DNA from: an uncultured Eubacteriales bacterium
GTDB lineage: Bacteria > Bacillota > Clostridia > Oscillospirales > CAG-272
Length of the DNA stretch: 7,589 bases
Direction of reading: 5' to 3'
NCBI GenBank assembly: GCA_900545935.1
Contig: URAP01000065.1
Coordinates: 1-7,589, forward strand
The position numbers were made by a program, and so were the translations under genes. Numbering within the stretch: position 1 is the stretch's first letter; each line of letters begins with the position of its first letter. The notes beneath the pieces were generated by a model. That model was not told the origin of the DNA. It did not search any database and saw only the letters and a program-made list of their open reading frames with translations. Shown here piece by piece: positions 1 through 4,533 of the stretch.

Positions 1-331
1 GTCAGTCGGTATAGCTATTCAGAACTTTCCGGAGGGAGCGATCATCTCAACGCCGCTGCGCGCTGAGGGAGTCGGAAAAGGACGAGCTTTTCTAAGCGGT
101 GTTCTCTCTGGCGTGGTCGAGCCTATCGGCGCTGTGATAACGCTGTTTGCGGCAAGACTTATCGTTCCCACGCTGCCGTATCTGCTCAGCTTTGCTGCGG
201 GAGCAATGCTCTATGTAGTCGTAGAGGAGCTGATACCCGAAATGTCGCAGGGCGAGCACTCGAATATCGGTACAGTGTTCTTTGCTGTCGGCTTCAGCAT
301 TATGATGGTGCTTGATGTTGCACTCGGGTGA
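1..331 (+). CDS. ZIP-family divalent metal transporter, C-terminal part (5' end outside window)
   Basis: Open from the first base (first full codon at position 2) to the TGA at 329-331, so about 109 C-terminal residues of an inner-membrane transporter for zinc or related divalent cations. The fragment opens with a helix containing IQNFPEGA, which matches the metal-binding transmembrane motif usually written HNxPEG in the ZIP family. Next comes a charged loop, a helix with SGVVEPIGAV, a hydrophobic helix ending in VVVEELIPE, a short polar loop (SQGEHSN) and a last helix ending MMVLDVALG. The acidic residues in the PEG, VEP and VEE motifs are the expected metal ligands. The spacing and wording resemble the GufA-like ZIP proteins of Clostridia. 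The motif has Gln where many relatives have His. The gene converges with the Nudix gene 31 nt away, with no clear terminator between them. Family is confident; the metal carried is not known. Confidence 0.88.
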   Translation, partial: SVGIAIQNFPEGAIISTPLRAEGVGKGRAFLSGVLSGVVEPIGAVITLFAARLIVPTLPYLLSFAAGAMLYVVVEELIPEMSQGEHSNIGTVFFAVGFSIMMVLDVALG

Positions 332-362
332 ATAATCATATTCGGCGAAGGCAAAACGTAGC

Positions 363-926
363 CTACTGCATCAGCCATACCCGCAAAACAGCCGCCTGAG
401 TTTTTCCGTCAGGTATTTCGCCTCGCATTATCATATCCTTTACCTCCGCGAGCGGGACCATCTCGACCGAAAGAAATTCGTCCTCGTCGGTGCTGCGCTC
501 ACCGTAGGAGAGATCACGGGCAAGAAAGATATGTATCACCTCATCGGAATAGGCGCAGGTTGGATAGAATTCTCCGAGATTCTCCATCCGTCCCGCCGTG
601 ATACCGGTCTCCTCCCTGAGCTCGCGCTGTGCGGCGAGGAGCGGATCCTCCTGCTTTGAATCGAGCTTTCCCGCCGGGATCTCATATACCGTCTCTCCGA
701 CCGGGTAGCGGTACTGACGCTCCATGGCTATTCTGCCCTGCTCGTCGAGCGCGACAATGCAGACCGCACCGACGTGGCGGATGTACTCGCGCGATGCACC
801 GCCGCCGTTCGGCAGACTTACCTCATCATGATAAACATGCAGAAACGAGCCCGAGTACGCCTCGCGCGATGAAACGGTCTCCTCTCGGAGCGAGCTCTCG
901 GTAAACAGCTTATCCGTCTTTTTCAT
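363..926 (-). CDS. Nudix hydrolase, ADP-ribose pyrophosphatase type
   Basis: A 187-residue cytoplasmic hydrolase predicted to split ADP-ribose (or a related nucleoside diphosphate sugar) into AMP and a sugar phosphate with Mg2+. The Nudix box spans about residues 86-109: Gly86, Glu93, then RELREETGI with the catalytic Glu102, Glu105 and Glu106. Between Gly86 and Glu93 there are six residues, one more than the classical GX5E. Flanking features are typical of the ADPRase branch: EYIRHVGAVCIVAL before the core, ERQYRYPVGETVYEIPAGK leading into the box, YSDEVIHIFLA after it, an acidic stretch DEDEFLSVE near 147-155, and a C-terminal DGKTQAAVL helix. The length is normal. The start ATG at 924-926 has only a weak upstream GGACGGA, about 9 nt away. 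It is the second minus-strand gene after the RNase H gene, separated by 233 nt, so it probably has its own promoter. Substrate is inferred from family resemblance. Confidence 0.9.
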   Translation of the reverse strand: MKKTDKLFTESSLREETVSSREAYSGSFLHVYHDEVSLPNGGGASREYIRHVGAVCIVALDEQGRIAMERQYRYPVGETVYEIPAGKLDSKQEDPLLAAQRELREETGITAGRMENLGEFYPTCAYSDEVIHIFLARDLSYGERSTDEDEFLSVEMVPLAEVKDMIMRGEIPDGKTQAAVLRVWLMQ

Positions 927-1159
927 TTTTCATATTCCGTCCGAAAGCCGAACCATGCGTATCGGTTTTGCGGCTGTGAAAGCCGCTGAAAAATCCGAAA
1001 CCACGCCGACCTGTCGAAACCGTCCTTTCATATAAATCATTACGGATCGTCATAAAAGCGATCGAAATTCAGAGTCTGTAAAATACCGGTATGCGCTGCA
1101 CATCGACGGTTATACTGCCGTCATTTCCGCAGCAACAGCAGCGCCATGCAATGCTGTTT
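927..1159 (-). other. Intergenic leader region upstream of the Nudix gene
   Basis: This 233-nt gap lies between the RNase H stop and the Nudix start on the minus strand. It holds a clean hairpin at 970-986 (GCGGCT, 5-nt loop, AGCCGC) about 45 nt upstream of the Nudix start. There is also a weaker GACGG/CCGTC hairpin near 1104-1121. Neither is followed by a T-run in the minus direction, so neither looks like a terminator. A TATAAC box at 1109-1114 (minus) is a possible -10 element, but no good -35 partner sits at the right distance. A 33-codon ORF on the minus strand (ATG at 1029-1031, TGA at 930-932) ends 3 nt before the Nudix start. It lacks a Shine-Dalgarno and I do not call it a gene. Confidence 0.4.
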
Positions 1160-1603
1160 TCAATGCTTTTTACACGCCTCCGCTGCGGCAACGGCAAGTG
1201 CGTCGCAGCGCTCGTTATAGGCATGCCCCGCATGACCCTTGACCCATACCGTCTCCACCTCATGCCGCTCCATCAGCCCGAGCAGGCGCTCCCACAGATC
1301 GGGGTTCAGTGCAGGCTTGCCGTCAGACTTCTTCCATCCGCGTGCACGCCAGCCGACCGCCCAGCCCTTCTGCAGCGCGTCTATCAGATATTTTGAATCC
1401 GAATATAGCGTAACATGGCAGCGTTCCTTGAGCGCCGCAAGGCCGGCAATAGCGCCGCTCAGCTCCATACGGTTATTCGTCGTGCGCTCCTCACCGCCAG
1501 ACAGCTCGCGTTCGACACTGCCGTAGACGATTATCGCACCCCATCCGCCGGGACCGGGATTGCCCTTGCAGGCACCGTCTGTGTATATCTGTACATTCTT
1601 CAT
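1160..1603 (-). CDS. rnhA: Ribonuclease HI
   Basis: A 147-residue type 1 RNase H that cuts the RNA strand of RNA-DNA hybrids, acting on primers and R-loops in the cytoplasm. All catalytic residues are present at the classical places: Asp9 in IYTDGACKGNPGPGG, Glu47 in TNNRMEL, Asp69 in LYSDSKYL, His124 in VKGHAGH, and Asp134 in NERCD. The basic Trp-rich segment near 81-92 (WAVGWRARGWKK) matches the substrate-handle region of the Escherichia coli enzyme. There is no N-terminal hybrid-binding domain, so this is the short bacterial form at full length. The start ATG at 1601-1603 gives the expected MKNVQIYTDG beginning. A possible ribosome site AAAGG lies at 1616-1620, 12 nt upstream, which is rather far. 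That sequence overlaps the -35 box of the divergent glycosyltransferase promoter. No intrinsic terminator is evident downstream. Confidence 0.97.
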   Translation of the reverse strand: MKNVQIYTDGACKGNPGPGGWGAIIVYGSVERELSGGEERTTNNRMELSGAIAGLAALKERCHVTLYSDSKYLIDALQKGWAVGWRARGWKKSDGKPALNPDLWERLLGLMERHEVETVWVKGHAGHAYNERCDALAVAAAEACKKH

Positions 1604-1617
1604 TTTTTGTGTATGCC

Positions 1618-1646
1618 TTTACAAATATTCATATTTATGCTATAAT
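1618..1646 (+). promoter_or_regulatory. Sigma-A promoter of the glycosyltransferase gene
   Basis: The -35 box TTTACA is at 1618-1623 and a perfect -10 box TATAAT at 1641-1646, separated by 17 nt. An extended -10 TG lies at 1638-1639. The AT-rich spacer contrasts with the GC-rich surroundings. Transcription should begin near 1653, leaving a leader of about 135 nt before the start at 1790. This is the best consensus match in the window. Confidence 0.85.
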
Positions 1647-1652
1647 CTACAT

Positions 1653-1789
1653 TACTTGTGAGCCGCGCCCGAAATGTGCTTATACGCCGTGCAGACGCTG
1701 AAATTATGCGCCGCTGCTGCTCCGGGCAGCTCCTAACGCACCGGCAGCAGCCATAAGCTGCTTCCGGTTGATACGAAAGGAAAAACACC
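1653..1789 (+). promoter_or_regulatory. Long 5' leader of the glycosyltransferase gene, with alternative hairpins and a 20-codon ORF
   Basis: Four short segments in this leader can pair in more than one way. GCTGCTGC at 1713-1720 can pair with GCAGC at 1726-1730 (5-nt loop) or, over 8 bp, with GCAGCAGC at 1744-1751. GCAGCT at 1726-1731 and GCAGC at 1747-1751 both match AGCTGC at 1756-1761, the latter with a 5-nt loop. A 20-codon ORF (ATG 1674-1676, TAA 1734-1736) runs over the first segments and contains four Ala codons in a row. Its ribosome site is weak. No T-run follows any hairpin, and the AAAGGA at 1776-1781 is not obviously masked. A regulatory role is inference only. Confidence 0.3.
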
Positions 1790-2584
1790 ATGAACAACAG
1801 CCGTCCGACCTGCGGAAAGATAGATATCCGAGGTCTGAGCTTTGACAATGTAAATTTTGACGAGGCACTTGCACTCTGCCTCGATTATGTACACCATCCG
1901 AAGGAGGATGGCAGCTCCGCCGTGCTTCACACCCCCAACTCCGAGATACTCCAGCTATGCATAGAGCATAACGAATACTATGAGATAATGGGCAGTGCAG
2001 ATGTGATAATCCCCGACGGTATCGGCATAATTCTCGCCTCCAAGGTGCTCGGAACTCCTCTGAGAAAGGGGAAGGTTGCCGGCGTTGAGATAGCCGAGGC
2101 TCTGCTGCGCGAAGCTGCCCGAGAGGGACTGCGCGTATTCTTCTACGGCGGAAGACCCGCCTCCGACGGCAATCCGTCGGTCGCCGAGACCGCTGCAGCG
2201 CGAATGAAAGAAAAATATCCGGAGCTGTGCATATGCGGCACGCTCGACGGTTACATTAAAGACGAAGCCGCCGTCATATCCCGAATACATGACAGCGGCG
2301 CCGATATTCTTTTTGTCTGCCTCGGAGTACCGAAGCAGGAGGAATTCATGTTCCGCAACAAATCGCAGCTCGGCACAAAGCTCTGCTGCGGCTTCGGCGG
2401 TTCGCTCGACATCTTTGCCGGCACCGCTAAGCGCGCGCCGAAAATATTTATTAAGCTCGGGCTTGAGTGGCTGTATAGGCTCATAAGCGAGCCGAGCCGA
2501 TTCTTCCGAATGCTGTCACTGCCGAAATTCCTTTTCGGTACGATAATCTACCGCATATCGGGAAAGAATAAAAAGAACAAATGA
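1790..2584 (+). CDS. WecG/TagA/CpsF family glycosyltransferase (GT26)
   Basis: A 264-residue glycosyltransferase of the family that adds N-acetylmannosamine or a related sugar to an undecaprenyl-linked acceptor, as in teichoic-acid linkage-unit or capsule synthesis at the inner face of the membrane. Family motifs appear in order: HTPNSE at 47-52, IIPDGIGI at 73-80 with the likely catalytic Asp76, RKGKVAGVE at 92-100, VFFYGGRP at 116-123, LFVCLGVPKQEEF at 174-186, GFGGSLDIFAGTAKRAPK at 201-218, and GLEWLYRLISEPSRFFR at 224-240. The basic C-terminal tail is the part that in TagA enzymes contacts the membrane. The stretch ASDGNP after GGRP appears as a short insertion relative to the common GGKPGVAE form. 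The start has a good AAAGGA at 1776-1781, 8 nt upstream. The gene stands alone, with no other teichoic-acid gene nearby, and converges with the NYN gene. Acceptor and sugar cannot be told. Confidence 0.93.
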   Translation: MNNSRPTCGKIDIRGLSFDNVNFDEALALCLDYVHHPKEDGSSAVLHTPNSEILQLCIEHNEYYEIMGSADVIIPDGIGIILASKVLGTPLRKGKVAGVEIAEALLREAAREGLRVFFYGGRPASDGNPSVAETAAARMKEKYPELCICGTLDGYIKDEAAVISRIHDSGADILFVCLGVPKQEEFMFRNKSQLGTKLCCGFGGSLDIFAGTAKRAPKIFIKLGLEWLYRLISEPSRFFRMLSLPKFLFGTIIYRISGKNKKNK

Positions 2585-2738
2585 TACGCGTCACGCGGCT
2601 CGCACCTTTCGGAGCGCGCGTGGGCGATAAAAAGGTCGACGCGGACAATAGAGCGGTCGATATAAATGCCAAAGCCGAGGCTGCGTGCATCCGCCGTGCG
2701 GTGCAGAGCAGCTCAGGGCTGCCGCGAGCGATTATGCG
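2585..2738. other. Convergent intergenic region between the glycosyltransferase and NYN genes
   Basis: This 154-nt GC-rich gap separates two converging stops. A reading frame starting ATGA at 2581 overlaps the glycosyltransferase stop and runs through the gap to 2880, but over half of it is antisense to the NYN gene and its product matches no family I know. I treat it as a shadow. The only terminator-like element is the minus-strand hairpin given separately. I see no terminator for the plus-strand gene. Confidence 0.4.
2629..2660 (-). terminator. Possible weak intrinsic terminator of the NYN gene
   Basis: Read on the minus strand, TCGAC (2660-2656) can pair with GTCGA (2640-2636), extended by a GC/GC pair across a one-base bulge. 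Two C residues and a run of five T (2633-2629) follow. It lies about 80 nt after the NYN stop. The stem is short and interrupted, so the call is tentative. Confidence 0.3.
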
Positions 2739-4412
2739 TCAATCAGACAATCCGTCCGCCTTTGCCTTGTTCCAATTAACGGTTACGGTTTTCGAGCCCT
2801 TTGTAAATCCCGAGCCGAGTGTGATATACCCGCGCTCCGCCATGCGGTCAAGAGCGACCGATATGACCGAGCGATCATGATGATAATAGGTGCAGACCGA
2901 ATCTACCGTTCCGGAATATGTAGCGCGAAAATGCGTCTTTCCGGTATTATTCTTTTCGTAGAAGCGGATGTTCTTCAGAATGTCGCGATAGAATGTGATA
3001 AAGCTGTCGCCGTCTCTGCTTATCCGCTGCAGTTCCTCGTCGATTCGAGTCTCTGCGCCCGCGGCCGATGCTTTCTTACCGGCAGAGTCACCGCTCGAGG
3101 CTTTTCTGCCGTTCGATGCTCTCCGGGATTTCTTTTCCGCATTGGCTGACGCACCGTTCGCTGCAGTATTGCCGATAGTGCCTGCATCAGCCGCTTTCGC
3201 GTCTATCCTGCCGCTGCGTGAATTCTCCGAAACGCGATTTTCGGGCGATGTATTTACCGCGCCCGTCCGACGGTCGGACTTCGTCCTGCCGCCTCGGGAA
3301 ATACCGGCACCGACGCTCTTTTCGGATGAACCGTTCTTTGCGGGGACATCATTATTCGGTGACTTGCTCTGCCTCGCGGATACACCGTTTCCGACAGTTT
3401 CGTTCTTCGCGGAGCCGTTTTTATCAGTCTTTCCGTTTTTCGCGGGATCGGTCTTTACAGCCGCTGCGCTCCTTGCGGGGCTCTTCTTTCCGGCTGTTCC
3501 GCCCTTTTCGGACGCACAGCTCTTGCTTGATCTGCTCTTGTCGGCGACACTGCTTCCCGCAGACTCGCTGTTCTTCGCTGCGCCACCGCGCTTTGCGCTC
3601 GCATCAGATGCATCGTTTTTCGCGGAGCTGCTCTTTCTGCCGCTATCGGCAGATACTGCCGCTCTTTCGCCGATAGGCTTCTTTTCTATCCGCCGGGGCT
3701 CGTTTGCCGAAGCTGCACCCGCATCCTTTTTCGGCGCGGTATTCGACTGCATCTCCGATTGTGCGGTAAGCGGTGCATTCTCCGCTCTTGCCGTTCTGCG
3801 CTCTGCATCCATTTTCTCCGCCTGAGCTCTCGAATAGCGCGGCTTTTCCGCAGGCCATTCAAAGGCGACACTTGCGGTATTGGCAAGCTGTGTGCTCAGG
3901 CAATCACGAACGCCATATACTACCACCTTTTTCTCACAGCGGTTTACAAGAAAACTCGCGACCGAGCTGAAATGACCGTCGCCGGAGAAAATGATAAATA
4001 CATCGGTATCGTCCCCGTAGGTCATTACCCGCTGATAGATATGATCGAGCATGATAAAATCGGTGTGATCCTTCTTATGAAAGGCAGAAGCATTCTGCGT
4101 CTCTATAATGCTGCTCGACACCTCGCGGATCCGCGGTATGTCAGAACGCAGCGACTGATTTGAAAAATCACCGAAAAATAGAATATCCTTGACGTTATAA
4201 TCCTTCGATATCTCGGCGCGCCATGCGCGTATGTCCGGGCGCTCACCGTACATTCTCTGCATCGAAATGAACCAATGCTCATAGTCGACGAATGCGAGCG
4301 CGGCGGGCTTTCCCGTTGATTTTGCTGTTTTTCCGAATATACTGAGTATCTTTTTCCACCCTCCTTTACTTAGTAATATGCGCGATAATTCGGGTACCGC
4401 GCGGCATTGCAT
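2739..4412 (-). CDS. NYN (PIN-like) domain protein with long disordered linker and C-terminal winged-helix-like domain
   Basis: Counted from the ATG at 4410-4412 the product is 557 residues. Residues about 38-186 form an NYN/LabA-like domain: ALAFVDYEHWF (Asp43), FFGDFS, TDFIMLDHIYQ (Asp118, Asp123) and VFIIFSGDGHFSSVASF (Asp145), then KKVVVYG. These acidic residues are those expected of a metal-dependent PIN-type ribonuclease. Residues about 191-456 are low-complexity Ser/Ala/Lys/Asn/Gly/Arg with no fold expected. Residues about 457-551 form a compact domain ending in RSVISVALDRMAERGYI and a beta wing, resembling a nucleic-acid-binding winged helix. The likely role is RNA cleavage or RNA binding in the cytoplasm; the target is unknown. 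The start is uncertain. A TTG at 4478 gives a longer frame but coincides with a promoter -35. The ATG at 4412 has no good ribosome site. A strong AAAGGAGG at 4360-4367 is followed only by an ATA codon at 4347-4349. The NYN call is firm, the start is not. Confidence 0.85.
   Translation of the reverse strand: MQCRAVPELSRILLSKGGWKKILSIFGKTAKSTGKPAALAFVDYEHWFISMQRMYGERPDIRAWRAEISKDYNVKDILFFGDFSNQSLRSDIPRIREVSSSIIETQNASAFHKKDHTDFIMLDHIYQRVMTYGDDTDVFIIFSGDGHFSSVASFLVNRCEKKVVVYGVRDCLSTQLANTASVAFEWPAEKPRYSRAQAEKMDAERRTARAENAPLTAQSEMQSNTAPKKDAGAASANEPRRIEKKPIGERAAVSADSGRKSSSAKNDASDASAKRGGAAKNSESAGSSVADKSRSSKSCASEKGGTAGKKSPARSAAAVKTDPAKNGKTDKNGSAKNETVGNGVSARQSKSPNNDVPAKNGSSEKSVGAGISRGGRTKSDRRTGAVNTSPENRVSENSRSGRIDAKAADAGTIGNTAANGASANAEKKSRRASNGRKASSGDSAGKKASAAGAETRIDEELQRISRDGDSFITFYRDILKNIRFYEKNNTGKTHFRATYSGTVDSVCTYYHHDRSVISVALDRMAERGYITLGSGFTKGSKTVTVNWNKAKADGLSD
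4360..4367 (-). promoter_or_regulatory. Strong Shine-Dalgarno inside the annotated 5' end of the NYN gene
   Basis: The minus strand reads AAAGGAGGGTGG here, nearly the full anti-Shine-Dalgarno complement and the best in the window. Ten nt downstream is the in-frame ATA at 4347-4349, whose product would begin just before the NYN domain. No ATG, GTG or TTG lies in frame between this site and the essential FVDYEH motif. The GTG that directly follows is out of frame and soon stops. Confidence 0.5.
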
Positions 4413-4415
4413 CCG

Positions 4416-4430
4416 CTCGGCTGTGCCGAG
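4416..4430 (-). promoter_or_regulatory. Perfect hairpin just upstream of the ATG at 4412
   Basis: CTCGGC, a 3-nt loop and GCCGAG form a 6-bp stem ending 3 nt before the ATG. It sits about 12 nt after the predicted transcript start and covers the place where a ribosome site for that ATG would be. It could favour initiation further downstream, or protect the mRNA 5' end. Confidence 0.4.
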
Positions 4431-4448
4431 ATACGATACAACATATAT

Positions 4449-4478
4449 ATTATACAACAAACTCCGTGCGAAAATCAA
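4449..4478 (-). promoter_or_regulatory. Sigma-A promoter of the NYN gene
   Basis: On the minus strand, the -35 box TTGATT is at 4478-4473 and a perfect -10 TATAAT at 4454-4449, with an 18-nt spacer. Transcription should begin near 4442. The TTG of the -35 box is also the first codon of the longest reading frame, so that frame's start cannot be on this transcript. Confidence 0.7.
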
Positions 4479-4518
4479 TCACTTTTACCGATTATTATAA
4501 AACTTATTTTTCTCTCCG

Positions 4519-4524
4519 AAAGGA
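4519..4524 (+). promoter_or_regulatory. Ribosome binding site that sets the polA start at 4534
   Basis: AAAGGA abuts the ATG at 4525, leaving no spacing, but stands 9 nt before the in-frame ATG at 4534. The glycosyltransferase gene has a matching CGAAAGGAA with similar spacing. I therefore prefer 4534. The plus-strand promoter upstream is not clear: a TATAAA lies at 4496-4501 without a good -35. Confidence 0.7.
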
Positions 4525-4533
4525 ATGAACGCC

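Noticed and set aside
332..362. Terminator between the ZIP and Nudix genes
   Set aside because: Only a 4-bp AGGC/GCCT pairing is available and no T-run follows on either strand.
2581..2880. Plus-strand frame starting ATGA on the glycosyltransferase stop
   Set aside because: The overlap suggests coupling, but most of it is antisense to the NYN C-terminal domain and the rest resembles no known family.
2995..3825. 276-codon plus-strand frame opposite the NYN gene
   Set aside because: It is the complement of the low-complexity Ser/Ala/Lys linker, reads as Phe/Ala/Leu/Pro/Ser repeats with no family match, and has no ribosome site. The minus-strand gene has clear domains.
4525..4533. First ATG of polA as the start
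   Set aside because: AAAGGA ends directly at this ATG, leaving no spacing, while the ATG at 4534 has ideal spacing. The difference is only three residues.
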